Assembly (NCBI RefSeq): GCF_036785885.1
Contig: NC_092323.1
Location: 23,630,501-23,694,500, forward strand
Length of the DNA stretch: 64,000 nucleotides
Direction of reading: 5' to 3'
Source of the DNA: Coffea arabica
Lineage: Eukaryota; Streptophyta; Magnoliopsida; Gentianales; Rubiaceae
This document shows positions 44,309 to 57,000 of this stretch, in pieces. Numbering within the stretch: position 1 is the first letter of the stretch; each line of letters starts with the position of its first letter. Made by a program: the position numbers and the translations under genes. Under the pieces are notes generated by a model. The model ran no database searches. It was not told where the DNA came from and saw only the letters and a list, made by a program, of their open reading frames with translations.

Positions 44309-44406
44309 TCGCATTTGTGAATTTCACAAATGCGAGCTTACAAGAGCTCGCATTCGTGGAATGCGAGCTCTGGTTATTGAGCTCGCATTCCACGAATGCG
44401 AGCTCT
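44309..44406. repeat. Cluster of three palindromes built on GCATT...GAGCTC
   Basis: CGCATTTGTGAA/TTTCACAAATGCG is one near-perfect palindrome. GAGCTCGCATTCGTGGAATG with its partner, and the following GAGCTCGCATTCCACGAATG, are two more, and these two are also inverted copies of each other. The segment can fold in several alternative hairpins. Confidence 0.85.
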
Positions 44407-44666
44407 TCTCAATTTTTTTTTTCCTTTTTTAAGAGCTAGGGAATTATTTCTAGGAAGCAAATGCGAGCTCTTATCTTTTTTATTTTGGTATTTTTTGAGA
44501 GGTAGGGAATTATTTGCAGAAAGCTTCTAATTTTTGTTTTAAAAAATGTTGCAAATATTTAAAATTTTGCAAATAGCTCGCATTTGTTAAATTTGACCTG
44601 CAAAAATTGTATTTAACTTTTTTGTTAGATTTCGCATTTATAAGTATGACTTGTAGAAAATTAGAT

Positions 44667-44973
44667 TCAAATTTAGATGTATTAGGGTTTTAAAAATATT
44701 ATATAAGTGATAAAAATTTTATAAATTGTAAAAATAAAATCAAACTGCTTGGATAATTAAATGTTATATTTGCATAAGAAATAATACAATAATCATAATA
44801 ATGATAATACAATAATATTGGTGTAATAAAACTGCCATTAATTTAAATATTTACTTATAATGCCCAAAGAGCCTAATTACCAATTTTTTCTTCTCGCGCT
44901 CAAATATAACATTAACCCGCATGCGAGCTAACCTTGAAATAGAAAAAACACAGAATCCCGCTTGCGGGTTTCA
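44667..44973. repeat. 307-bp direct repeat, copy 1
   Basis: Identical base for base to 45081-45387. The pair is separated by 107 bp, a 414-bp tandem period. Confidence 0.9.
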
Positions 44974-45080
44974 GGAGTATTCGGATATTCTCATATGCAC
45001 CTATGCAAATCGAACCAACCGGATATCTTATCCGTATCCCATTTTTTTAAATAAAAATCTTATAAATTTGAAAAATAAAA

Positions 45081-45387
45081 TCAAATTTAGATGTATTAGG
45101 GTTTTAAAAATATTATATAAGTGATAAAAATTTTATAAATTGTAAAAATAAAATCAAACTGCTTGGATAATTAAATGTTATATTTGCATAAGAAATAATA
45201 CAATAATCATAATAATGATAATACAATAATATTGGTGTAATAAAACTGCCATTAATTTAAATATTTACTTATAATGCCCAAAGAGCCTAATTACCAATTT
45301 TTTCTTCTCGCGCTCAAATATAACATTAACCCGCATGCGAGCTAACCTTGAAATAGAAAAAACACAGAATCCCGCTTGCGGGTTTCA
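45081..45387. repeat. 307-bp direct repeat, copy 2
   Basis: Identical to 44667-44973; both end in CGCTTGCGGGTTTCA and diverge sharply after it. Confidence 0.9.
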
Positions 45388-46210
45388 ACGTTATTCTGCG
45401 CTTCGTGTGTTTGCTTTTGTTTTGCTTTTGTCTTTTTTTTTTTCGAAATGGAGGGTTGGCGGTGGAGCTTAGTAACAATTAATTCTTCACTTTGTTGCCG
45501 CTACTCCAGTGCATATTAGGACCACTGGTTTGATCACAATTTCCTTTCCATTTTTGTTCTTGTTATTTCCTCTGTTTCTTTTCCTATATCCAGAATGTCG
45601 TATAAGACCACATATAAGTGATCTTATATGTGATCTTGTTATTTCCTCTTGTCAAATCACACCAGGCACAAAAAATGGCGCCAATATTGCAGCTCAATTG
45701 GCGCCTTACTCCCAAAATGACTGGATTAATTCATGTATCAGGAATCAAGTTTCTATTATTGTTGTTAAGCTTAATTAATCATATCAGATGCCATTATGTA
45801 ACTAAACGGTAGTAATTAACCCCAACTACTTGGGATATATCTGTAATTTTGGCCCTGATGACGTCAGAAAAGGGGCCCAATTTTTTATCAAGGGAGGTAA
45901 GTGAAATTTTGAGAACCTCAGGGGATGTCAGTGAAAGTGTCAGAAACCTCAGGGGAGGTTTCTGAAATTATCCCTTTAATAAATAATAAAATATTAGGGA
46001 TATATATGTAATTTTACTATTAAAATAAATAAATATATATATATATATAATCGAGATCGAGTCGACTTGCGAGCCAATGAGTTTAATATTTTTGAACTCG
46101 AATTCGAGTTCAAGTTTGACTTGATCAGCTCGAACTCGATATTGATCGAACTAGAGTCGAGCTCAGATTCAATTGCGAGTGGCTTAATTCATTTGCAGCC
46201 TAGCCTCACC

Positions 46211-46633
46211 CACGAGTATGCCAGGCCAGGGTGACTGATTATTTTGATTTCGGTTTTCGATTTTGAATCATGGTCTAGTAATGAAGAGGGGTTGAACCAT
46301 CTTTCCATAGAAAAAATGGACTAATCAATACAACATCGTGTGCACTTTTTTTTATACGCTAACAGGTCTAAGGATATAAAATATAATCTGCATTCAAATT
46401 TCATATTATACTTGAGATCGGTTTTGTTTTTTTAATGATCTTTATACTGAATAGGAGATTAACCCAACAAAAACATTGTTTGACAATAAAAAAGAGAGAT
46501 TATTTCAAGATAGATCAAACAAGTTGTCAGAACAAGTACACGTTGTTACAACAGTTACAATTCAACCAGACTGAAATTAACAAATCCACCAGAAGATTAT
46601 CAGATGATTGGCACCAGAAAATGATCGAGTGAT
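46211..46633. other. 3' flank of XCP2-like gene
   Basis: Probable 3' untranslated region of the protease gene at its right end; otherwise AT-rich with no feature seen. Confidence 0.55.
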
Positions 46634-48670
<2,037 letters not shown>

Positions 48671-48744
48671 AGTTGCTTTGAGAGTTAAAAGTAAGATTAT
48701 TTTGATGTTGTGAAGATGGGAATGAGAGATGAGAATTGGGCATA

Positions 48745-48751
48745 CTTTATA
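48745..48751 (-). promoter_or_regulatory. Likely TATA box of XCP2-like gene
   Basis: The minus strand reads TATAAAG about 75 bp before the ATG at 48670, in a setting of CTTGTATAAAGTATGCCC. The spacing fits a short 5' leader. Confidence 0.5.
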
Positions 48752-51095
48752 CAAGTTTGAATGGTTTTCATGTGTTGCTTTCAAGTAAAGCTGGCATAGT
48801 ATTCTATGTTTTACAGAATACTGAAACTTCAAGCTTGGTTCTGTTGGAAGGCTTTGAATCAAAGCATGTCTATATGACCCGTAACAGGTAGGTGATTTCC
48901 AATGTCCTCATTTTGAAACATCTGACATCATCTAAGATGTTTTGGCTGCGTCATGGCAAAGATCTGGGGTCTAATCAATTGATGAATCAACTTGGAAAAC
49001 GGCATTGCTATACTACTTGAAACATCAAACACCAAATCCCAAAGCCAATAGTATGGAATATGGAGCATCTTCCTCTTTGTTTTTATCACTTGATTCGTTT
49101 AGTTGTAGTCTAATTTTATTTCTTTTTCCTTTGGAAAATTTGCTAGAAAGAGATGTACCAATGAGCAGCAGGGCCAAATTTATGGAACGATTGACAAAGT
49201 GTGAATATTTTTGGCATATTAATGCCTCATTTTGCCAGTTTAGGCATTGTATATCCCGGAAAACATCACCGCACATTTCAAAATGTGTGTTTCTGAAAAA
49301 TTTCGCACGATTATAATGTTCCTGAACTATAGTTATAACAACTAATAATCATACAATTAGGTTTGAAAATGAGTCTAACTAAGTGGAACAATTAAATTTT
49401 GAAATTGCTTTAATTACTTGAACTAGGTTGAATTAAGGTTTGACAGCTTGTTTATATGTTAAAAAAAAACCAAATAAAGTTTTATTAGAGTGAACTCAAT
49501 TAGTACCTTAGATTTTTTTATATAGAAAATTTATACTCACGGGCCCAATTAATTAGAGGTTAACGAAAGGTTTGAAAGTTGAGGACTTGAATTTTACTCG
49601 GATTAATTAAATGAGGAACTAAAATTCAAACGAACTTTCACAGAGTCAAAATCAATTTGATTGTTCCTTATCAGCTTTATATGCAAATCCTCAATTGTTA
49701 TTTGCAACATTGGTTTAGAAAACTTGTGTTCTTTTGTTCGACCGAACCCCCCGCCCCCCTCCGCTCCGCGGGCGGAGCGCATCAATGCATTAGAAAGCTT
49801 ACATCTGAATAAATAATTGAAAATTTTTTGCTGCACCATATGCATTTGGGACCTTTCCATTGAAGTAGCTCCGAAACTTTTAAGGCTAGTGTTCTCTAGC
49901 CAAATATCAAGGTTTGATTTGTAAATTTGGCCAAAGTCGGAGGAAAGGTGAAAGTAGATTGCCTCTTATAAAGTACATTTTGTATATGTTGACAATTCAC
50001 CTACTATTTACATCTTAATAAGCTGATGGTGTCGGCATCAAAATAATTGGCCTTTCCTAAAATTCAATAAAACAACAATGAAGTACATTTTGTATCTTAG
50101 ATCGTATCACTCAAAACATCTTATAAAACAAAACTATAAGTAGTTTATAGATTTTAGTGATACTACAATCTTATGCTTTATTACATAACATGGATAAACA
50201 TGTATTTTTGTCCTTGTGAACTACAAGTTTAAATTATTATTTCTTCGTGCCATAATTCTTGATTTAATTTTTTTTTCTTAAATTTAGAAAGCAGAGAGAG
50301 ACGACACATGATGAAAGTAGAGTTTTGATTAGAATCCAGAACCTCTATGTTCTAGAGCCATGTTAGTCATACAATACATCGATACATGATGAAAGTAGAG
50401 CTTTGATTTATTTACAGAATTATAGAAACATTTTGTAGGAGAAATTAAAATTAGCTTAAATATTATGTAGCCTATTAACTATTCATAAAATTTTACAAAA
50501 TTCATCTTCTGGAGATCCATCACATAAATAAAACATGGAAAATATAGTACTCAATTCCAAAACAGTAGTTAAAAGTATCCTAAGCTTTATAAGAGGACAC
50601 TTTTTTAAGTGCAAGCAAGGGTCTCGAATTTGAGACCTCTCACCTACTCTCCCCGTACCACCTAATCCCCTCCCCCCCCCCCCCCCCCCCCCCCTTTTTT
50701 CTTCTCTCCAAAAAAAAAAAAAATAGAGTGCCAAAAACATTGACATTATATAGATTGTCATAAATCTCTGATTCGAAAGAACGAGTATTGACCACTACAG
50801 AATACAACATCTAGTACTAAGGAAATATGACTACATTACGTACAGCCAAATAATTATGCTCTCTGCAATATGCTGAAAGTTTAGCTCCTAAAGGTAAATT
50901 TAGCCAGCTCATTCAATTTCACTTCTACATTAGTGAACACTTGCATGAGGGTGATGCATCAGTTGTATAAAGAGGAGAAATGAAAAAGATATCTCTGACT
51001 GAGCATTAAACAGATGATGGGTGATTCTGGTTTTATCCAGCAAAGCAAGACATTCAACTTTTACTTGTCCTCCAAAACTTTCGGTGGTAAATACA
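48752..51095. other. Region between XCP2-like and PTP1-like genes
   Basis: Holds the XCP2-like promoter on the left and the PTP1-like 3' end on the right. I see one GC-rich hairpin (GCTCCGCGGGCGGAGC, about 49766-49781), one short interspersed repeat (50605-50720) and no further gene. Confidence 0.55.
50605..50720 (-). repeat. Short interspersed repeat with C23 homopolymer
   Basis: Read on the minus strand it has GGTGGTACGGGGAGAGTAGG and then GAGGTCTCAAATTCGAGACC, resembling a Pol III B-box region. A related copy lies at 61503-61605. The plus strand holds 23 consecutive C (50672-50694). It could be a tRNA-derived SINE; the evidence is only motif similarity between two copies. Confidence 0.45.
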
Positions 51096-54000
51096 CTAAT
51101 ATGAGCTCCTTTGGCCACTGCCATCCGAGATCAGGTCTTCAAGCTCATCAACAATAGCATCATAACAGAAGAGATATTGCTCCTGAAATAGTTTAATTGC
51201 ATAGAAAAATTAGCTAACGTAGTGCAGTAAATGGAAGCAGAACTGCTCCTTAAAACTGGTTATATGTTCCAATTTAACAACTCACATACAACAACAGTGC
51301 TATAGCCATATGGGAATTATTTCGGAATCTCTAAGACTCATTTTTTATGAAGATAACGAGAAATTAGTAAAGCAAAATAAGGAATCTAAAACATAAATAT
51401 TTCTTTTGTTTCTACAGAATTGCACCTTTAACTCGAAAGTTCTTATGATCCTCGTAGACACCCAAAGGATCTTAGGAGCCGCTTGATTTAGGGGTTTTGC
51501 CACTTGGAATTACAATAATTCCAATACTGCATATTTGGTCCAGTGCAATGGGAATTGAAATGCGGAATCATGTCTTAAAATTTGGCCATTCATGATTCCC
51601 GACCAAATTGGGAGGAATTGACCAAAACCCTCATTTTAATTCCAAAAGTGAACACATGAAGGATTAAATAAGATTAAAAAACAAAAAAACTTGTGGCAAA
51701 ATTGTTTCCTCTTCTCCATCAATTATCCTCTCCCCCCTCTCCTCATCATTGACCCTCCACCCCCTTGCCTCCAACCACTGCTTTCTCCAGGACATTTAAG
51801 AAATATTCCCCCTCCTTTCTTGCCGCTAACCACTTCCCCCTCACCCCAGTGGACCCGCTAAATTCCTCTTTCACTATCAAATAGTCCCCCTCAGCAGTCA
51901 ACCCAACCTCTCTCTTCTCCTTGTGGAAAGCAAAACTGATGTTTAATGGCAAAAAGGCTGGTGGCGATAGGTGGATTTCAGTGGTGCTTGCAAACAGATT
52001 TCAAAGGATTGGGATGGAATTCGCCATTTCATTTTGGGATTTGTTTAATTAAAGTTCCATTTGCCAATTTCAGAACAACGAAAAATAAAAAGAAACTATG
52101 TGCCAGATCTTCTATTTCAGACATGGATTTTTTATTGGTAATTGCAAAATGAAGCACAAAAGAAGAAGTTTTGATTGGTGTTGGTCTGGTAAAGTTAGCG
52201 GTGGTGAGGCAGCAAGCCAAGAAGACAAAAAGTCCAAAGGAGAAACAAAAGAAGCAAAAATAAATTTTAATACCCATCCCACACCAATAATTGGCTGTGG
52301 GAATGATAGCACCAGTTCAAACCCATACTGATTTTCTATCCATTATCCCATTTCCTTTTCCAATTCCAATACATGAACCAAATGCCTTAGATTAGAATGT
52401 CAAAAATCTGGTTTCTAGCTAAGAAGGCTGGTTTCTAACTAAGAAGGCCATACAAGATGGAATTGGACATTCAGAAACTACAACTTGCACCAGATCAGTA
52501 ATTCTTTTAACCGAGGCAATGATACTAACCCCTTGACCTACACACAAGCAGCAACTTAAACAAATTTCTTCGGTTCCCAATCGGATGAATTAACACGAGA
52601 AATTTAGATGAGTCTTACTCTTGAAAATAATAATAATAATAATAATTTATGTCAAGAATAATGTATGATTTATTATACAGCTTGATCTTTGTATTCAAAA
52701 AGCTCATATTTATATAAAAGAACCAAAGCACAGGCAGCAAAAGCATAGAACAGGAAACTTGTCATAGAAGACAATTAACAATAAATTTCAAGAGAAGAAA
52801 GTGACGTGAAATAAACCACGATATGCATGATTTCATCTTCATTTATACAAAGCCAACAGCTAAACAGCAGGCCATCTCACATATAGCAACCTCTAGCACG
52901 TCAGAAAAGAGGAAATATATAAATGGAAAGTCCAAGAAGCCAATGCGACCATGTCAGTGTCAACCAAACTGCTCTCCAATTAGATATTTATCAATTTCTA
53001 CATGCTTTTGCACTAATTTTATGCATCTGTATATGCTTTTACACTATTTCTATGCATATGCACACTATTGCAAGACATGTACATGTATCTGTGTGCATGC
53101 TCATGCAAACAAACAAACTAGTTTCATCTTATGGATATATGGGGTCTCCTACCAACTCCTATCTGCTTATCCAGTGGTCATGGTATAAAAAAACAAAGCC
53201 TCAGGGACACCTTATTTAATCGATTTCAAAATGGTCCATATCATTTTTCTAAACTAACTGGTTCCCATCTCTAGAGAAAACGTTCCAAATACTAGAGAAT
53301 ATATCATAAAAAATGGAAAATAAAGAATAACCAAAGAAGACACTGTACCAATGTCTGAACCATCCCAATTCGCTGTGACCTAAAAAGGGTTATAGTCTTA
53401 ACAAGATCCAAAGCAGACATGTCTCCAACTAGAATCCTTTGGATGGTATTCTGGATTGTGCAATATGTCCCAGTTCTACCAATGCCTGCGCTGCTCCAAA
53501 AATATTAAGTGTCAGCTGCAAATGGATAAATTACTTCAAGAAATATGAAGAATCCACAGTAAAATAATAGCATGATCTGAACCTGCAATGCACCACAATT
53601 GGTCCAAGACTAGGTGGTACATCATATAATCTTTTGAGAATTTCACGCACAGCAAGGGTATCCCTAGGAACTCCATGATCAGGCCATTCAGGATACTGGA
53701 TGTGCAATACATTTAAAGGTGGTTCTTCTGACTGCATCAATATCAAAGAGCAAATATAAGGCTCAAAAACCACCAACAGGCTTATAATCCACAGGAGAAA
53801 AAGAATTAATCCCAAGACATTTACAAGGGTGCCTGGAAAATACCATTATGCAATATAAAAAAGGGCACCCAAACTAGGAGATTAACTTTTAAACAACCAT
53901 GCTGAGCTTAGTTTGGAAAGGGATGAAAGTGCTGGTTCAAATATGAAACTTCACCTCCAAGACAGGCAACTCAAATACAGAAATTCATTAGGGTCAATCT

Positions 54001-57000
54001 CAAAAGGGAAGTGAAGTAAGCTAGTGCACCTAGAGGCTACTCTTTATCTTAACACACTAATCTCCTCTTCACTCCCCATCTTTGGGGTGGGTGGGTATGA
54101 TCAGAAAATGTGGATCTAAACTCTTCCATTATTAGCAATACCTCTTCACTCATTCAGTTGCATTTTTCCATTAAAAAAAAAAAAAAAAACTAAAGTCCAA
54201 CAGAAGCGATCCTATATATGCTGGGAACTTGGAGGGTCTAAATTCCACTATGGGACTCCAAAAGCATTTGCCTGTTTTGCCAGATTTCGCACTCATGGAT
54301 GCCTAAAAAATGCCAATGTTCTAACCATAAAATTCTACCATCTTATTGTTAGGATGCCTTAGTTGTTTGACCTTTGGCTCTGTTACTTCTGGACAGCAGG
54401 TTCACTAATTTTGTTTTGCAGACACTTCAAACTATCAGATATTACAGTTCAGGGATCTAGAAAACATGCCACACTCATGATACCGGACTAGGTTGCTTTA
54501 ATACTTTTATTAATGCCTTTATTGCAGTTTAACTTCATGAGACAATATTAGGACTGCTTTGGTAAGGGGGATCAAGTCAATCTTTAGTCCTCCTTTTACT
54601 TGGTCAAGTTGAGTTCAAGTCTGGCATTTCAAATAAGTTGAGCTCAAAAGCTCAACTGCTATTACAGTATTTGAGCCAAGTCAAGTCAGAGGAGATCGAT
54701 GTTCCAAATTGCCTCAACTGGTCTTGCAACCCCATTGACCAGTCACAAAAGCCTCCCCTCCCTCACTAGGTTTCATCTGCTTAGATCCTGAAATTCCAAT
54801 CAATTAATTCCTCAAAATCTAAGTACAATTGATTGAGACTTGAAACATAATCCCCTGCAGGTAGCTGCAATACTGTTGCAATAAGCATCAATTCTGGCTA
54901 CATAAAGTACCAGCCAGTCAATTATTAAAAAAAAAAAAACTACTCCTTCTGTCCCATAAAGATAGGCCTACTTCCATTTTCATATATATTAAGAAGTGTT
55001 AGTTAATATAGTTAAAGCAATTATTTTTTCCTCAATATTTTCCATATGTACCCCTCCTTTAAAATTAGATGACTCATTCGAAGTGGATGGCTCATATTAA
55101 AAAACCATTCTTGGAACAAAACCTAGTAAAAGCTACAAACTTGATTAAAATGGACAACAAAATTGAAATTGCTGTAATTAACTATGGCCATATGAATAAA
55201 CTGATGAGTAACTACCCTTTAAAAAAGAAAGTAGGCCTAAAATTTGGTACAAACACGAAAGAAAGTGAGCCCATCTTTATAGGACGGAGGGAGTACTTTC
55301 ATTTTGAAACTTAAAATGCAAACTTCATTAACATATAAATTAGATTCTGTAACCTCAAAGGAAACAAAGAAAGAAAATGAGAGATTCTACCAAGTGACGC
55401 AGGCAGCAAAACCAGGAGACGCAGCTACCTATTCTATAGTAAGTAGTTCTGCTATAGTAAATAGGAAAGAATGTCTTTTTTTCCTTGTCTTCATACATCT
55501 CATCTTATGAAATAGAGTCAGTCATAAACAAAGTCCTCTGCCTACACCACTGGCAAGAAGGAAGGGTGAAGAAAGGGACTCAAAAGATAGGTTAGCCACC
55601 AGGCAAAAGGTTGAAATTTAGAAGGGCATGGGGACAATCCCATCAATTATTCAAATAGAACAAGGAAAGTGGATATCATACTCAACAACAAATTAAAACA
55701 TCATGTAAAACATTGATGAATCAATGTGGCATAGAACAAGGGCCACCAAATTTGATTTCTGTTAATAAAAAAAGTTATTTCTCAACTACAAATTTGTTCA
55801 AATACATACTATCTCACATTATTAACTGATCTGAATCAAAGAATTCATATTATTCCATCCATCCCATAAGAATAGACACTTTCTTTTTCTGTTTGTCCAA
55901 AATTATAGGCCTATTTCCTTTTTTAAAACGGTAGTTATTTTGTCAAATTACCAATATGCCCATATTTAATATATTGTTATCAACAATTTCAATTTGTTAT
56001 CCATTTTAATCAAGTTTGTAGCTTTGACTAGGTTGAGTCTTGAATTGAAAAACTAAAGAGCACTAAGTTTCAAGAATAATTTAGTAACATGAACCATCTT
56101 ACTTTAAATGAGTCATCTAGTATTAAAGGAGGGATACATGCGGAAAGTATTAATTAAAAATGATTGCTTTGACTATATTCACTGAAACTTAATCTGTAGA
56201 AGAAGGCCTATCTTTATGGGGCAAAGGGAGTACTACAATCCACCACATGGTGGAGACCTATCCTATAACTAGGAATTATGTCCCAAGAAAACAAGAAGAA
56301 ACAGTACACAGAGCACTAACAGAAGTTGCTCAGGTATAAAAGATAGCCATTGAAAGTGCATCTTAAATGCTCAAAAAGAGGGTTAGATACTCCACGCTTC
56401 CAAAATAATGGCTGTATGCAACCTTGACAATCCCAAGCTACCAGCAGATTAATAGAAAAATTAGGTACATGCAACTTCCACAAGCAAAAGCGTCCAAGTT
56501 GACGTTACCTTACCTCTTTGTATTTCACCTCTAAACATCGCAAGACCAATGAAGTATCAGTTGTTTTAATCCACTTTGTGACAATGCATATATTGCCAAA
56601 TTCTCTAGGCCCATCCTCTGCCTGGAAGTAGTCTCCACATTTCATCAACTGCATAGAATTTCATTGTAAGTGGAGAAAAGGAAATAAAAAATTTCAGAAG
56701 GAAACATTTTATAATATAAACAGAAGAACTGGACAAAATAAATTGTTGCACATAAACATAAATGTACAGACACATATCAATTCTATACAACAATTACAAG
56801 ATAATTCAGAAATACACACTTTTCACTTGATACAAGTTACATAACACTGAACACAAAGCACTCCAAACTGGCATCTTGAATTGGTTTCTTCAATGAGCAC
56901 TTTAAAATGTTGGAACTGCTCTGTTATGCTAACCAATACCATGAAACTTTCTGTCATTGGAATAATTTCAGTAATTTGAAATGGCTGTTTCCAGTAACTC

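Larger units (their letters stand above)
43581..45974. mobile_element. MULE-type element with GRF fragment, 2.4 kb
   Basis: 9-bp duplication TTTAATAAA at 43572-43580 and 45975-45983. Both ends start GGGATAATTTCAGAAACCTC when read inward. The inverted repeats are about 100 bp and almost perfect. The interior carries a 47-codon GRF-finger fragment (44084-44227), a cluster of palindromes (44309-44406), and a 307-bp sequence present twice with no difference (44667-44973, 45081-45387). Confidence 0.92.
43381..46202. mobile_element. TCGAG-rich hAT-type MITE split by a foldback element
   Basis: Flanks GCCTCATC (43373-43380) and GCCTCACC (46203-46210) form an 8-bp duplication with one mismatch. The left end reads GAGGGATATAAACGAGTCGA and the right end, reverse complemented, TAGGCTGCAAATGAATTAAG. 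The outer 100-120 bp on both sides are dense in TCGAG/CTCGAAC words. Without the insert it would be about 420 bp. The insert sits in its AT-rich centre. Confidence 0.8.

Noticed and set aside
44309..44406. Repeated palindromes as a CRISPR-like array
   Set aside because: This is plant nuclear DNA, spacers are absent and the repeats are inverted copies inside a transposon.
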